NCBI RefSeq assembly: GCF_015665295.1
Contig: NZ_JADFAJ010000001.1
Coordinates: 1-64,000, forward strand
Direction: 5' to 3'
Source: Maricaulis sp.
GTDB taxonomy: Bacteria > Pseudomonadota > Alphaproteobacteria > Caulobacterales > Maricaulaceae
Length of the DNA stretch: 64,000 nucleotides
The position numbers were made by a program, and so were the translations under genes. Numbering within the stretch: position 1 is the stretch's first letter; each line of letters starts with the position of its first letter. The notes below the pieces were generated by a model. The model was not told where the DNA came from, searched no databases, and saw only the letters and a program-made list of their open reading frames with translations. Below are positions 36,279 through 46,064 of the stretch, piece after piece.

Positions 36279-38876
36279 ATGCATCCGGGCCTCGTTATTC
36301 CGGACCGCCGTGATAGTTTTGCCCGAATGCGTCCTACCTCCTTGATCCTCGCCTGGTTTGCGCTCGTTTGGGAGCGCTCTGTTCCGGTCATCTGGCCGGG
36401 GCTGGCCTGGATCGTCTCCTATCTGATCCTGTCCCTGCTGGGCAGCTGGGATCTGCTGGGCGACCCCTGGCGCGCGATCTACGTGCTCTCCAGCTTTGGC
36501 CTCGCCGTCTGGTTGACCCGGCCCGGCCTGCGCCAGTTCGCCTGGCCCGATGCGGACGACATGGCGCGCCGTGTCGAGACCGATTCGGGAATTGCGGCCC
36601 GGCCCCACGAAGCCCTCACCGACCGGCCGAGCGATACAGACGCCATCGCCCTTCGCGTCTGGGACGAACACCGGCGCCGCATGGCGGAAAAGCTGAAATC
36701 CGCCCGCGCACGTCGGCCGCACGCCGCCTGGGCCCGTCATGACAGCTATGCGGTGCGCGGCATGCTCGCACTGGGTCTGGCGGTCAGCTGGCTTGTCGCC
36801 GGTCCGGCCGCCCGCGATCGGGTCGGTGAAGCCTTCTCCCTGACCCCGATCATCGCCGGCGGCGAAACCCTCTCCATCGACGCCTGGATCGACCCGCCCG
36901 CCTATACCGGACGCGCGCCGATCTTCCTCGCCGCCGACAGCCGCGACGCGGTCGTGCCCGCCGGCTCTACCTTTGTTGCGCGGATTGCCGGCTCCCGCCG
37001 CCAGCCGCGCCTCACCCTGCGAGACAGCGACGGGAGCCAACGGGCTGACGGCAATGAAATCGGCGACAGTGTCTGGGAAATCCGGCAGCCGGTTGACCGC
37101 GACTCCACCCTGCGTCTCGCCGCGCCGGGTACCCGCGAGACCTGGTCGATCAGCGTCACGCCGGACACCGCGCCGCGCGTGCGACTGACCGCCGTACCGG
37201 ACTCGACCGCGGCCGGCGAACTCGATCTCGATTTCACCGTCACCGATGATTACGGCGCCACCGGCTTTGCGCTGGAACTCCGTGAAGAAAACGCTAGCGA
37301 TGGCTGGCAGACGCTGGAGATCGAAACCACGGCCGTCATGCCTGGCGCCAGCGATGATGCCATGTCGGTCCTGCTCGAAACGGCGCGTCATCCGCTGGCC
37401 GGGAGCCGGGTCGAGATCCGCATGGTTGCCACCGATGCCGCCGGTAATGTCGGCCGGTCTCCCGAACTGGGCATCACACTTCCGGCCCGCGTCTTCCTTG
37501 ACGCGCTGGCCCGCGCCGTGGCCGAACAGCGCCGCAACGTCATGGCGTCCGACGCCGCTTACGCCCCCCTCGATGAACCGGCGCCAATGTATGCCGAGGA
37601 CATCCCCGCCGGTCCCGCCTATTTCACGGAAAACCCGGCCCGCCGGATCGAACGGGCGCCGGAAGGCCTGCAGCAGGTCGCCCGCGGTCTCGCCGCGATT
37701 TCCGATGCACCGGAATATTTTTTCGACGATCAGATCGTCTATCTCGGTCTGCGCGAAGCCCTGCACCGACTGCGCCGCCAGCGCGACCAGGCCGCGCTGG
37801 GCGATCTCGAGGGCGATCTCTGGCAGATCGCCCTGCGCGCCGAGCTGGGCTCCCTGGCTGATGCCGAGGCGGCGCTGCGCGCCGCCGAACGGGCCCTGAT
37901 GGAAGCGCTCGCCCGCGGGGCCGACGAAACCGAACTCGCCGCCCTGTTCGAGGCCTATCAGGAAGCGATGCAGAACTATATGGCGGCGATGGCCCGCGAA
38001 GCGGCCGAGGAAGGCGATTTTGCCGAGGGTGGCCAGGGGCCGAGTCTCAATTCCGAAGGTCTGCAGGAAATGCTCGACGCGCTTCGCGATGCGGCCGAGC
38101 TGGGCAATACCGCCGATGCCCGCCAGGCCCTAGCGGCCCTGTCTGAAATGCTCCGCAACATGCAGATGCAACTGGGCCAGGGCCAAGGCGAAGGCCAGCA
38201 GGACGACCCGATCTCAGAAGCGATCGCTCGCGCCCTCGAAGAGCTGGGCGAGGTCATCGGCGAACAACGCAATCTCCAGGACCAGACTTTCGGTCTGTCC
38301 CAGGAAGAGGGCGGCTCGGGCCAGCCGCAATCTGGGACTTCCGGCCAGCAGCAACAGGGCCAGCAGTCCGGCAACGGCCCCCAGACCCTGGCGGAGAACC
38401 AGAGCGGCGGCGGCCAGAGTGCCCAGGCCCTCGCTGACGCCCAGGGCCAGCTGGCCCAGCGTTTCTCGGAGTCTGCCGACGCCCTGCCCGGTCAGAGTGA
38501 TGACGCGCTTGGCGGTGCCGGCGAAGCCATGCGCCAGGCCGAAGAAGCCCTGCGCAATGGCGATACCGAAGGCGCCCTCGCCGCCCAGGAAGATGCTTTG
38601 GCCGATCTGCGCTCGGGCGCCGAACAACTGGCGCGGGAACTGCTCGAACGCATGCAGGAAAACAGCGGCCAGATGGGCGAGGGCGAGGACAATCGCGACC
38701 CGCTGGGCCGTCCCGCCGAAGGCGCCTTTGCCGATGGATCTGGCGTTGAAGTCCCGGACGAGATGAGCCGGGCCCGGGCCCGTGACATCCTGGAAGAATT
38801 GCGTCGCCGCGCCGCCGAAGCCGGTCGCCCGCAGGAAGAACTCGACTATATCGAACGCCTGCTCGACCGGTTCTGA
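36279..38876 (+). CDS. TIGR02302/DUF4175-type large membrane protein
   Basis: N-terminal TM pair; FSLTPIIAGGETLSIDAWIDPPAYTGRAPIFL; Q/G-rich C-terminal region; C-terminal RARDILEELRRRAAEAGRPQEELDYIERLLDRF. Likely start MRPTSLILAW (36327). Confidence 0.85.
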   Translation: MHPGLVIPDRRDSFARMRPTSLILAWFALVWERSVPVIWPGLAWIVSYLILSLLGSWDLLGDPWRAIYVLSSFGLAVWLTRPGLRQFAWPDADDMARRVETDSGIAARPHEALTDRPSDTDAIALRVWDEHRRRMAEKLKSARARRPHAAWARHDSYAVRGMLALGLAVSWLVAGPAARDRVGEAFSLTPIIAGGETLSIDAWIDPPAYTGRAPIFLAADSRDAVVPAGSTFVARIAGSRRQPRLTLRDSDGSQRADGNEIGDSVWEIRQPVDRDSTLRLAAPGTRETWSISVTPDTAPRVRLTAVPDSTAAGELDLDFTVTDDYGATGFALELREENASDGWQTLEIETTAVMPGASDDAMSVLLETARHPLAGSRVEIRMVATDAAGNVGRSPELGITLPARVFLDALARAVAEQRRNVMASDAAYAPLDEPAPMYAEDIPAGPAYFTENPARRIERAPEGLQQVARGLAAISDAPEYFFDDQIVYLGLREALHRLRRQRDQAALGDLEGDLWQIALRAELGSLADAEAALRAAERALMEALARGADETELAALFEAYQEAMQNYMAAMAREAAEEGDFAEGGQGPSLNSEGLQEMLDALRDAAELGNTADARQALAALSEMLRNMQMQLGQGQGEGQQDDPISEAIARALEELGEVIGEQRNLQDQTFGLSQEEGGSGQPQSGTSGQQQQGQQSGNGPQTLAENQSGGGQSAQALADAQGQLAQRFSESADALPGQSDDALGGAGEAMRQAEEALRNGDTEGALAAQEDALADLRSGAEQLARELLERMQENSGQMGEGEDNRDPLGRPAEGAFADGSGVEVPDEMSRARARDILEELRRRAAEAGRPQEELDYIERLLDRF

Positions 38877-38903
38877 TTGTCAGGACTGCGACCGGGCGAG
38901 CGC

Positions 38904-39878
38904 TCAGTGATGTCCCGTCTCAGCAGGCTCGGACGCTGCGTGCTGGTCTGCCGGAGCATGATGCTCGGCCGCCGGCACGTGATCCTCGGCCCCGACAAGG
39001 CCGGTCTGCGGCGCATGCGATGCCTCGACGCTGGCGTCGTGCGCAGTCGGATTGGCATGGCCAGCCTCGACCCCGGAACCGTGATCATCTCCGGTCGCCG
39101 GCCCATGCTCCGGCCCGTGCTCCGGCCCGTGCTCCGGCGTGTGGCCGGTGTCAGCATCATGAGAGGCCGCGCCCGTATTGCCGTGCGACGGGGTCGCCAT
39201 CAGCACGACTTCGACCTCAATCGCTTCCGGCGGCGGATCGGACACAACGGTGCGGAAATCCTGGCGACGACCGGCGCCGAGGCGACCGGCCGGCATGGAG
39301 ATGGTCCATTCCAGGACCGCTTCGCCGTGCGCGTCGCGCAGGATGGCGCGCAGCCCGGGAATCGCGCGGGCCCGGCGATCAAAATTGTGGATGTCGCCCG
39401 AGACGACCAGAAGCGGGACACCATGATCGACCTCGCGGGTGACCTCCAACTCGCCGACATCATAGCCCCACGGATTGACCGAGGCGCCGACAGCGGCATA
39501 GGCCGAGGACGCGCGCGGCCACAGGGTCACGACATCAACGCGGAATATCCAGGCGCAGACAAACAGCACCGTACAGGCCGCGAGCAGACCGCCCCAGGCA
39601 CCGCCGGCTGCAGCGGCTGACAGGGTGCGTCGCTTCTTTTCCTGGCGCTCGCGGAAGGCCGTGTGGACTTTTTTCTCTCCGGCCGTCTCGTCCACCGGGT
39701 CTTCCGGTTTGGCCGGCGGCGCGGGCTGCAGGCTTGGCAGATTGTCCGGATCCTCGACTTCGGCGGTCCAGACATGACCGCAGGACGCGCAGCGCACACG
39801 ACGTCCATTCGTGCCAATCGCATTGGGATTGGCACGGTAACGCGTGGTACATGACGGACAGCTGAGTACTATGCTCAT
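38904..39878 (-). CDS. Zinc-ribbon (MJ0042-type)/DUF3426-like protein with His-rich tail
   Basis: MSIVLSCPSCTTRYRANPNAIGTNGRRVRCASCGHVWTAE; TM; DUF3426-like domain; tail with EHGPEHGPEHGP and many His. Confidence 0.85.
   Translation of the reverse strand: MSIVLSCPSCTTRYRANPNAIGTNGRRVRCASCGHVWTAEVEDPDNLPSLQPAPPAKPEDPVDETAGEKKVHTAFRERQEKKRRTLSAAAAGGAWGGLLAACTVLFVCAWIFRVDVVTLWPRASSAYAAVGASVNPWGYDVGELEVTREVDHGVPLLVVSGDIHNFDRRARAIPGLRAILRDAHGEAVLEWTISMPAGRLGAGRRQDFRTVVSDPPPEAIEVEVVLMATPSHGNTGAASHDADTGHTPEHGPEHGPEHGPATGDDHGSGVEAGHANPTAHDASVEASHAPQTGLVGAEDHVPAAEHHAPADQHAASEPAETGHH
39101..39142. repeat. 12-bp tandem repeat encoding (PEHG) units
   Basis: ctccggcccgtg repeated ~3x inside the DUF3426-like CDS. 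Confidence 0.85.
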
Positions 39879-39960
39879 ATGAGTCGTCTACACATCTTCT
39901 TCGGCTCACCCGTGCCCATGGAGGATTTCCATCGTTTCGAGTTCAACCCAGTCGCCGCAC

Positions 39961-40785
39961 ATGGACCCGGAGCCGGTGATCCGCTTCGACAATGTCGGCA
40001 TGCGGTATGGCCGGGGACCCGAGATTCTGCGCGATTTGTCTTTTGATTTACCACGCGGTTCTTTCCAATTCCTCACCGGCCCGTCCGGCGCCGGCAAAAC
40101 CTCGCTTCTGCGGCTGATCTATCTGGCGGCGAAGCCATCGCGCGGGCTGATCAGCTATTTCGGGCGCGACGCCGCGACCCTGCCGCGCAATGAGTTGCCG
40201 GACCTGCGGCGGCGGGTCGGCGTGGTGTTCCAGGAGTTCCGCCTGCTCGGCCACATGAATGTCTTCGACAATGTCGCGCTGCCATTGCGGGTCGCAGGCC
40301 GCAAGCGCGCCGACTATGCCGAGGACGTCGCCGAATTGCTGACCTGGGTCGGTCTCGGCGACAAGATGAACGCCCTGCCCGCAACCCTGTCGGGCGGTGA
40401 GCAACAACGTGTCGCCATCGCCCGCGCGGTTGTCGGCCAGCCGGAAGTCCTGATCGCCGACGAACCGACCGGCAATGTCGATCCGGAAATGGGCATGCGC
40501 CTGCTGCGTCTGTTCGCCGAGCTCAACAAGCTGGGCACGACCATCATTATCGCCACCCATGATCTGCAGCTGGTGCGCATGCTCGACGCGCCGGTGATGA
40601 CACTGTCGAACGGGCATCTGCACATCCGTCCGCCCCGCAGCGAACGCCTGCGCATGCAGGAGGCGGCAGAGGCGGAAGCCGAAGCAGACCGGATCGCAGC
40701 GGCGCCGGCGGCGGCGGCCCCGCGCAGCAGTGTCGACCCGCAGGCCAGCGATGACGACACGGATCCGGGGCAGAGCGATGACTAA
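39961..40785 (+). CDS. ftsE: Cell division ATP-binding protein FtsE
   Basis: GPSGAGKTSLLRLIYLAAKPSRG, LRRRVGVVFQEFRLLGHMNVFDNVALPLRV, LSGGEQQRVAIARAVVGQPEVLIADEPTGNVD. Confidence 0.96.
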   Translation: MDPEPVIRFDNVGMRYGRGPEILRDLSFDLPRGSFQFLTGPSGAGKTSLLRLIYLAAKPSRGLISYFGRDAATLPRNELPDLRRRVGVVFQEFRLLGHMNVFDNVALPLRVAGRKRADYAEDVAELLTWVGLGDKMNALPATLSGGEQQRVAIARAVVGQPEVLIADEPTGNVDPEMGMRLLRLFAELNKLGTTIIIATHDLQLVRMLDAPVMTLSNGHLHIRPPRSERLRMQEAAEAEAEADRIAAAPAAAAPRSSVDPQASDDDTDPGQSDD

Positions 40786-41683
40786 CCCCATCCCCAAGCC
40801 GCCGTCCGGTGGCAATGGCCGCTTGCTGCCGCCCGATGCCGGGCGTGACCGGCCGCTCTTCGTGGTCGCCGCCATCCTCGTTTTCCTGGCCTGTATCGCA
40901 GGCCTGGGCGCGCGCGGTGCCTGGTTGCAGGCGCAGCGCTGGACGACTGACCTGGAAACCTCGCTGACCATCCAGGTGCGCCCGGCCGAGGGCCGCGACG
41001 CCGAGGCCGATGCCGATCGCGCTGCCGCGCTGACCCGCGCCATGCCCGGCGTCGAACAGGCCACCTCAAGGGGTCGCGATCATGCGCTGGCCCTGCTCAC
41101 GCCCTGGCTGGGCGAAGGCAATCTGCCCGACGACCTTCCGCTGCCGCTTCTGGTCGACGTGCGGACCCGGTCCGGCGTGACCATCGACACGGCTGCCTTG
41201 CAGGCGCAACTCGATGCCGAAGGCATGGCCGCGCGCATTGATGATCATGGCCGCTGGGCCAATGCGGTGCGACGCGCGGCCGGTACAGCCCAGGCCCTTG
41301 GTCTCGGCCTGCTCGCCCTTCTGGCCGGCGCCGCGGCGGCGGTGATCGCCTTTGCCGCCCGGGCCAGCCTTGCGGCGCGGCTGGATGTCATCGACGCCCT
41401 GCACCTGTGCGGAGCCGAGGACCGGTTCATCGCCGGCCTGTTCCAAAGGCGTTTTTTCATGCTGGGGCTGAAGGCCGGCGTTGCAGGCGCCGTGTTTGCC
41501 GGACTGGTCTCGCTTCTCGTGAGCCTGGGTGACGCGCCCGCCGACATGGCATTCTTCCTGCCGCAATGGGCATCGGATCCGTTCGAGTTTGTCTTGCTTG
41601 CCTGTGCACCGGTCCTGGCCGGGCTGACTGCGGCGATCTCGGCGCGTCTGGCGGTCGCCTCCGATTTGCGGGGGCGCTGGTGA
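40778..41683 (+). CDS. ftsX: Cell division protein FtsX
   Basis: Start MTNPIPKPPSGG overlaps ftsE stop; TM topology with VIDALHLCGAEDRFIAGLFQRRFFMLGLKAGVAGAVFA. Confidence 0.9.
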   Translation: MTNPIPKPPSGGNGRLLPPDAGRDRPLFVVAAILVFLACIAGLGARGAWLQAQRWTTDLETSLTIQVRPAEGRDAEADADRAAALTRAMPGVEQATSRGRDHALALLTPWLGEGNLPDDLPLPLLVDVRTRSGVTIDTAALQAQLDAEGMAARIDDHGRWANAVRRAAGTAQALGLGLLALLAGAAAAVIAFAARASLAARLDVIDALHLCGAEDRFIAGLFQRRFFMLGLKAGVAGAVFAGLVSLLVSLGDAPADMAFFLPQWASDPFEFVLLACAPVLAGLTAAISARLAVASDLRGRW

Positions 41684-41779
41684 TCGACCATAAATCCGCC
41701 TGTTTCAGACATGAGGCTCGAGCGTGGTGAGGGTTCCAGCAACCGGCCGGGAAATGCACCGGTCAGTCGGGAGGGCGGT

Positions 41780-42367
41780 ATGAAGCGGAGCTGGTTCTGG
41801 CTGCGCGGCCTGTGCTTCGTGATCGTGCTGGTCAGTGCGATCGGCTTTGCCGACTATGCCGGCAAGGTGGTGGGCTTTGACTTGCCTGACGAGACGATCT
41901 CGGCTGATGCCATCATCGTTCTCACCGGGGATGCCGGCCGCCTGGCAGCGGGAGGCCAGCTGCTGCACGCCGGACGCGCCAGCCAGTTGATGATTACCGG
42001 CGTCCATCCCTCAGCGACCACCGCCGATATTCGCCGCCACACCGGGCTGGATGATGCAGCCTTCGGCTGTTGCGTCACGCTCGGTCGCGAGGCGAGCGAT
42101 ACGGTTGGCAATGCGCGCGAAGCGGCCGCCTATGTGCAGGCCAACGGCTATGATCGCTTGATCATCGTGACGTCAGACTATCATCTGCCGCGCAGCCTTC
42201 TGGAGTTTCGCAGCAACATGCCCGGCGTTGACCTCATCCCCTACCCGGTCCGCACACCGGCCCCCTGGCAGGATGTCCGCGGGCTGCGGCTCTGGCTCCA
42301 GGAATACGCAAAATACACCACGGTGCAGCTGCGCCATTCGCTGACCCCGACCGCGGAAGACGCCTGA
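41780..42367 (+). CDS. YdcF/SanA-type DUF218 protein
   Basis: ADAIIVLTGDAGRLAAGGQLLHAGRASQLMITGV, EASDTVGNAREAAAYVQANGYDRLIIVTSDYHLPRSLLEF. Confidence 0.9.
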   Translation: MKRSWFWLRGLCFVIVLVSAIGFADYAGKVVGFDLPDETISADAIIVLTGDAGRLAAGGQLLHAGRASQLMITGVHPSATTADIRRHTGLDDAAFGCCVTLGREASDTVGNAREAAAYVQANGYDRLIIVTSDYHLPRSLLEFRSNMPGVDLIPYPVRTPAPWQDVRGLRLWLQEYAKYTTVQLRHSLTPTAEDA

Positions 42368-43101
42368 TGCGCCTGTTGAGATCCCTGGTTTTCTACATCT
42401 GGATGTACGGCCTGATGGTGGTGTTCGGCGTGATCGGCACGCCGCTGCTGCTGGGGCCACGTCACTGGGCGCGCAAGATTCTGCGCGCCTATCTCAAAGC
42501 CCTCTGGTTCGGCATGCGCTTCATCCTCGGTGTGACCTTCGAGGTCCGCGGGCGCGAGCACCTGACGTCCGGCGGCGCCCTTGTTGCCTCCAAGCATATG
42601 AGCATGTGGGAGACCCTGGCCTTCTGGGAAATCCTGCCCGACCCCGCGATCATCCTGAAGAAGTCGCTGGTCTATATGCCCTTCTTCGGCTGGTTCGCGG
42701 TCAAGCTCGGCAATATCTCCATCGACCGCGACGGCGGCGGCAAGGCCCTCAAGGGCATGTTGCGCGACGCGGCCAGGCGCGGCGCCGAAAACCGCCAGGT
42801 CCTGATCTTTCCCGAAGGCACCCGTGTGCGTCCGGGCGAGGCTCCCGAGTTCAAACCCGGCATTGCCGGCCTCTACAAGTCGATGAACAAGCCCTGCATT
42901 CCGGTCGCGTTGAATTCCGGCGTGCACCTGGAGACCTATTGTGGCCTGCGCAAACCCGGCCTGATCGTGGTCGAGTTCCTTGAGCCGATCGCGCCGGGCC
43001 TCGACAAGGCCAGCTTCATGCGCGAGCTGCATGCGCGCATCAATCTGGCCACGGACGCCCTGCTCGCGGCTGACCCTGCGGCCGTCGAAAAAGAGATCTG
43101 A
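42367..43101 (+). CDS. plsC: 1-acyl-sn-glycerol-3-phosphate acyltransferase
   Basis: GALVASKHMSMWETLAF, KKSLVYMPFFGWFAVKLGNISIDRDGG, LIFPEGTRVRPGE. Confidence 0.93.
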   Translation: MRLLRSLVFYIWMYGLMVVFGVIGTPLLLGPRHWARKILRAYLKALWFGMRFILGVTFEVRGREHLTSGGALVASKHMSMWETLAFWEILPDPAIILKKSLVYMPFFGWFAVKLGNISIDRDGGGKALKGMLRDAARRGAENRQVLIFPEGTRVRPGEAPEFKPGIAGLYKSMNKPCIPVALNSGVHLETYCGLRKPGLIVVEFLEPIAPGLDKASFMRELHARINLATDALLAADPAAVEKEI

Positions 43102-43103
43102 TC

Positions 43104-44114
43104 ATGACCGGACGCTTGCGTTTCATCCTGCCGTTCGGCGCGATCCTGTTCGTTTTCCTGCTCTATTCCGTCTACTGGCTGTATGCCAGTACGCAGATCC
43201 GGGCTGCGGTCGAGACCTGGGTCACAGACCAGGAAGCCGCCGGTTATGTGATCGAGCGCGAGGCCCTGACCGTCACCGGATATCCCTATCGTTTCCAGAT
43301 CACCTTCCGCGCGCCGCACATCACGGCACCGCAGAGCGATGGTGGCTGGCATGCCGAGCTGGCAAGCCTGCAGGCACACGCCGTGCCCTATGACCTGTCA
43401 CACTGGATCGTGCGTTTCGAGGGACCGGCCTATCTGGACAATCTCAATGGCCCGGGCAGCCAGCTCGAGCTCGGCGCCGCCGATGCCCGCGTCAGCCTGG
43501 TCTACAATGAATCCGGCGAGACCGAACGTGTCGGCGCCGAACTGGTTGATTTCACGGTGCTGACCCGCGCCGGCGACGCGCCGGACGTGCAGTCGATCGG
43601 CACGCTTTTTCTCAACGGTATCGTCGAGGCCGACAACACGCTTCATGTCCGTGTCATGGCAGAGAATGTTGTCGCCGCGTCCGGCGTGCTGAGCCGCGAT
43701 GTCGAGCGCGCCTTCGGCGAGACGGTCGGCATGGCGCGCATGGATTTTTCAGTCACCGAGTGGTCCGCGCTCGCCCGCAATGCAGACGCCATGGCGTGGA
43801 GCCTGGCCGGGGGCCGTATGGACATTGCCGACGCCACCCTGCAGTGGGGACCGGCGGATCTGACAGCGGTCGGCGAATTCACCCTCGACCGCATGGCACG
43901 TCTCGATGGCCGCCTGTCGCTGCGCGTGACCGACCCGGACACGCTGGCCGAGGCCCTCGTCGATGCCCGGCTCATCCCGGAGCAGAATCGTGAAGCCCTG
44001 CGTGTTGCCGCCATGATGGCGCCTCGCGGACCGGAAGGCGTCTCCCTGCCCTTCCGTATTCGCGATGGTGGCGTCTATCTCGGACCGGCCCGACTGGGCG
44101 GACTCGGCGACTAG
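43104..44114 (+). CDS. DUF2125 domain-containing protein
   Basis: Membrane-anchored N-terminus; VIEREALTVTGYPYRFQITFRAPHITAP; APYDLSHWIVRFEGPA-type repeats. Confidence 0.82.
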   Translation: MTGRLRFILPFGAILFVFLLYSVYWLYASTQIRAAVETWVTDQEAAGYVIEREALTVTGYPYRFQITFRAPHITAPQSDGGWHAELASLQAHAVPYDLSHWIVRFEGPAYLDNLNGPGSQLELGAADARVSLVYNESGETERVGAELVDFTVLTRAGDAPDVQSIGTLFLNGIVEADNTLHVRVMAENVVAASGVLSRDVERAFGETVGMARMDFSVTEWSALARNADAMAWSLAGGRMDIADATLQWGPADLTAVGEFTLDRMARLDGRLSLRVTDPDTLAEALVDARLIPEQNREALRVAAMMAPRGPEGVSLPFRIRDGGVYLGPARLGGLGD

Positions 44115-45199
44115 GCGTTCATGAAGTCCGACAGAACCTCGACGAGGCGACGGTTCTCGGCTTCGGTCCCGACGGTTGCCCGCAATGCGTTGGGCAGGCC
44201 ATAGGGCTCGACGCTTCGAATGATCAGGCCTTTGGACGTCAGATAGGCATCGGCCTCGGCCGCGGTCTTTCCAGCCGTTTGCGGGAAATGGATCAGCACG
44301 AAATTGCAGACACTCGGCGTGACTTCCAGGCCGAGCCCGCCGATCTGCTGGCGCAGGAAGGCAACCCACTCGTCATTGTGATCGGCTGAGCGCTGCTGGA
44401 AGGCCTTGTCGCGGATCGCCGCCGTACCGGCTTCGATTGCCGCCATGTTGACGTTGAACGGGCCACGCACCCGGTGCAGGACATCAATGATCGCCTTGTT
44501 GCCATAAGCCCAACCCAGACGCAGGGCCGCCAGACCGTGAATCTTGGAAAAGGTCCGGGTGACGACGACATCGTCGCGCTCGCGGGCGAGTTCGATCCCC
44601 GCCTCATAGTCGGGATTGCGGACGAATTCCGCATAAGCGGCGTCCAGCACAAGCAGAGTGGTCGCCGGCAGCCCGTCGCGCAGGCGGCGGACTTCGTCGG
44701 CGGGAATATAGGTGCCGGTCGGATTGTTCGGATTGGCGAGGAAAACGATCTTGGTATCGTCGCCGGCCACCTCGAGGATGGCATCGACATCCGAGCGATA
44801 ATCGCGCTCCGGCGCCGAGACGAATTTCGCCCCGCATTGCATGGCGACAAGGCGATAGACCAGAAAGCCGTATTGCGACTGGACGACCTTGTCGCCCGGA
44901 TCGAGATAGGCCCGACCCAGCAGTTGGAGAAGTTCGTCAGAACCGGTGCCGCAGACAATGTTCTCGGCCTCAAGTCCTTCCGCCTCGGCGATCGCCTGGC
45001 GCAGCTTGGTGGCGCCACCATCGGGATACAGATGGAGTTTCGGCGCCATCGCCTTCATCGCCTCGGCCGCCTTCTCCGAACAGCCCAGCGCATTCTCGTT
45101 CGAGGACAGCTTGACCGGATTGGCGATGCCCGGCGCTTCGGAGGAACCCGGCTTGTAGGGGCGGATATCCAGAATGCCGGCGCGTGGTTCGATAGACAT
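44111..45199 (-). CDS. hisC: Histidinol-phosphate aminotransferase
   Basis: KLSSNENALGCSEKAAEAM, HLYPDGGATKLRQAIA, VFLANPNNPTGTYIP, TRTFSKIHGLAALRLGWAYG. Confidence 0.95.
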   Translation of the reverse strand: MSIEPRAGILDIRPYKPGSSEAPGIANPVKLSSNENALGCSEKAAEAMKAMAPKLHLYPDGGATKLRQAIAEAEGLEAENIVCGTGSDELLQLLGRAYLDPGDKVVQSQYGFLVYRLVAMQCGAKFVSAPERDYRSDVDAILEVAGDDTKIVFLANPNNPTGTYIPADEVRRLRDGLPATTLLVLDAAYAEFVRNPDYEAGIELARERDDVVVTRTFSKIHGLAALRLGWAYGNKAIIDVLHRVRGPFNVNMAAIEAGTAAIRDKAFQQRSADHNDEWVAFLRQQIGGLGLEVTPSVCNFVLIHFPQTAGKTAAEADAYLTSKGLIIRSVEPYGLPNALRATVGTEAENRRLVEVLSDFMNA

Positions 45200-45208
45200 G
45201 GAAACTCC

Positions 45209-45976
45209 TCAGTCCCGTTTTGCCCGAGAGGGCACTCGCCGGGGAGATAACGCGGGCTGGCTCTGACCTTCAAGTGCCCGTCTGCTGACACGCGCAGTGC
45301 GCAGGCCCGGCGTGATGCCGGCATTGTGCTTGACGGCTTCCACCATGATCAGCCCGCCCAGTGCTGGCCAGGCATATTCCCCGACCTCTTCCCAAAGATT
45401 GGAAATGCGCCGGTGCGTGCTCCAGCCCCAGGGTGGCGCATAGAGCGCATTCGACCAGGCCGTTGGGACCAGCAGCGCGTCGTCGAGCAAACGGGTCAGC
45501 TGGCCGCGCGAAAAGGGGCGGCCGTGACCGAATGGCGTGGAATCGAGCAAGGCCCATATCCCGGCGCGCGACGGCGAGACGATCATCAAACGCCCTTCCG
45601 GAGCCATCACACGCCAGACCTCACGCAAGAGCGCCGGCAGGGACTCGGCCTCCTCAAGCGCGTGGACCAGCAGGACCCGGTCGAACAGGGCCTCCCGGAA
45701 AGGCAGGCGGGTCTCGTCACCCAGAGCCGTGGGCACGCCATCAGGCCCGGGCACGATGGCGCCCTGGGCGGCCGGCATGAAAGAGACGCAGCGCCGGGCG
45801 CGGCCCTGCCAGCGGTCGAGATAGGGATTGGTGAAACCGATCCCCAGCACGTCCAGGTCCCTGAGGTCCGGCCATATGGGCCCGAGGCGCCGACCAATCA
45901 TGCGGCGCGCCGTCCGCCCCTGGCGGCTGCGATAGAAGCGATCAAGTTCTAGGACGTCACGGCGCACTGGCCACAC
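45209..45976 (-). CDS. Class I SAM-dependent methyltransferase-like protein
   Basis: DVLGIGFTNPYLDRW, LPFREALFDRVLLVHALEEAESLPALLREVWRVMAPEGRLMIVSPSRAGIWA. Likely GTG start with AGGAG upstream. Confidence 0.85.
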   Translation of the reverse strand: MWPVRRDVLELDRFYRSRQGRTARRMIGRRLGPIWPDLRDLDVLGIGFTNPYLDRWQGRARRCVSFMPAAQGAIVPGPDGVPTALGDETRLPFREALFDRVLLVHALEEAESLPALLREVWRVMAPEGRLMIVSPSRAGIWALLDSTPFGHGRPFSRGQLTRLLDDALLVPTAWSNALYAPPWGWSTHRRISNLWEEVGEYAWPALGGLIMVEAVKHNAGITPGLRTARVSRRALEGQSQPALSPRRVPSRAKRD

Positions 45977-46064
45977 TCCTGTGCGATGCTTAAGTTCTCT
46001 CGCTGACACACCGGTCAGCAATGGCACGACTGGCGCCAGCCTAAAGCAAGCGGATATTTGGACA

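Noticed and set aside
35832-37766. 644-aa minus-strand ORF over argH and the TIGR02302-type gene
   Set aside because: Antisense mirror ORF covering two well-supported + strand genes.
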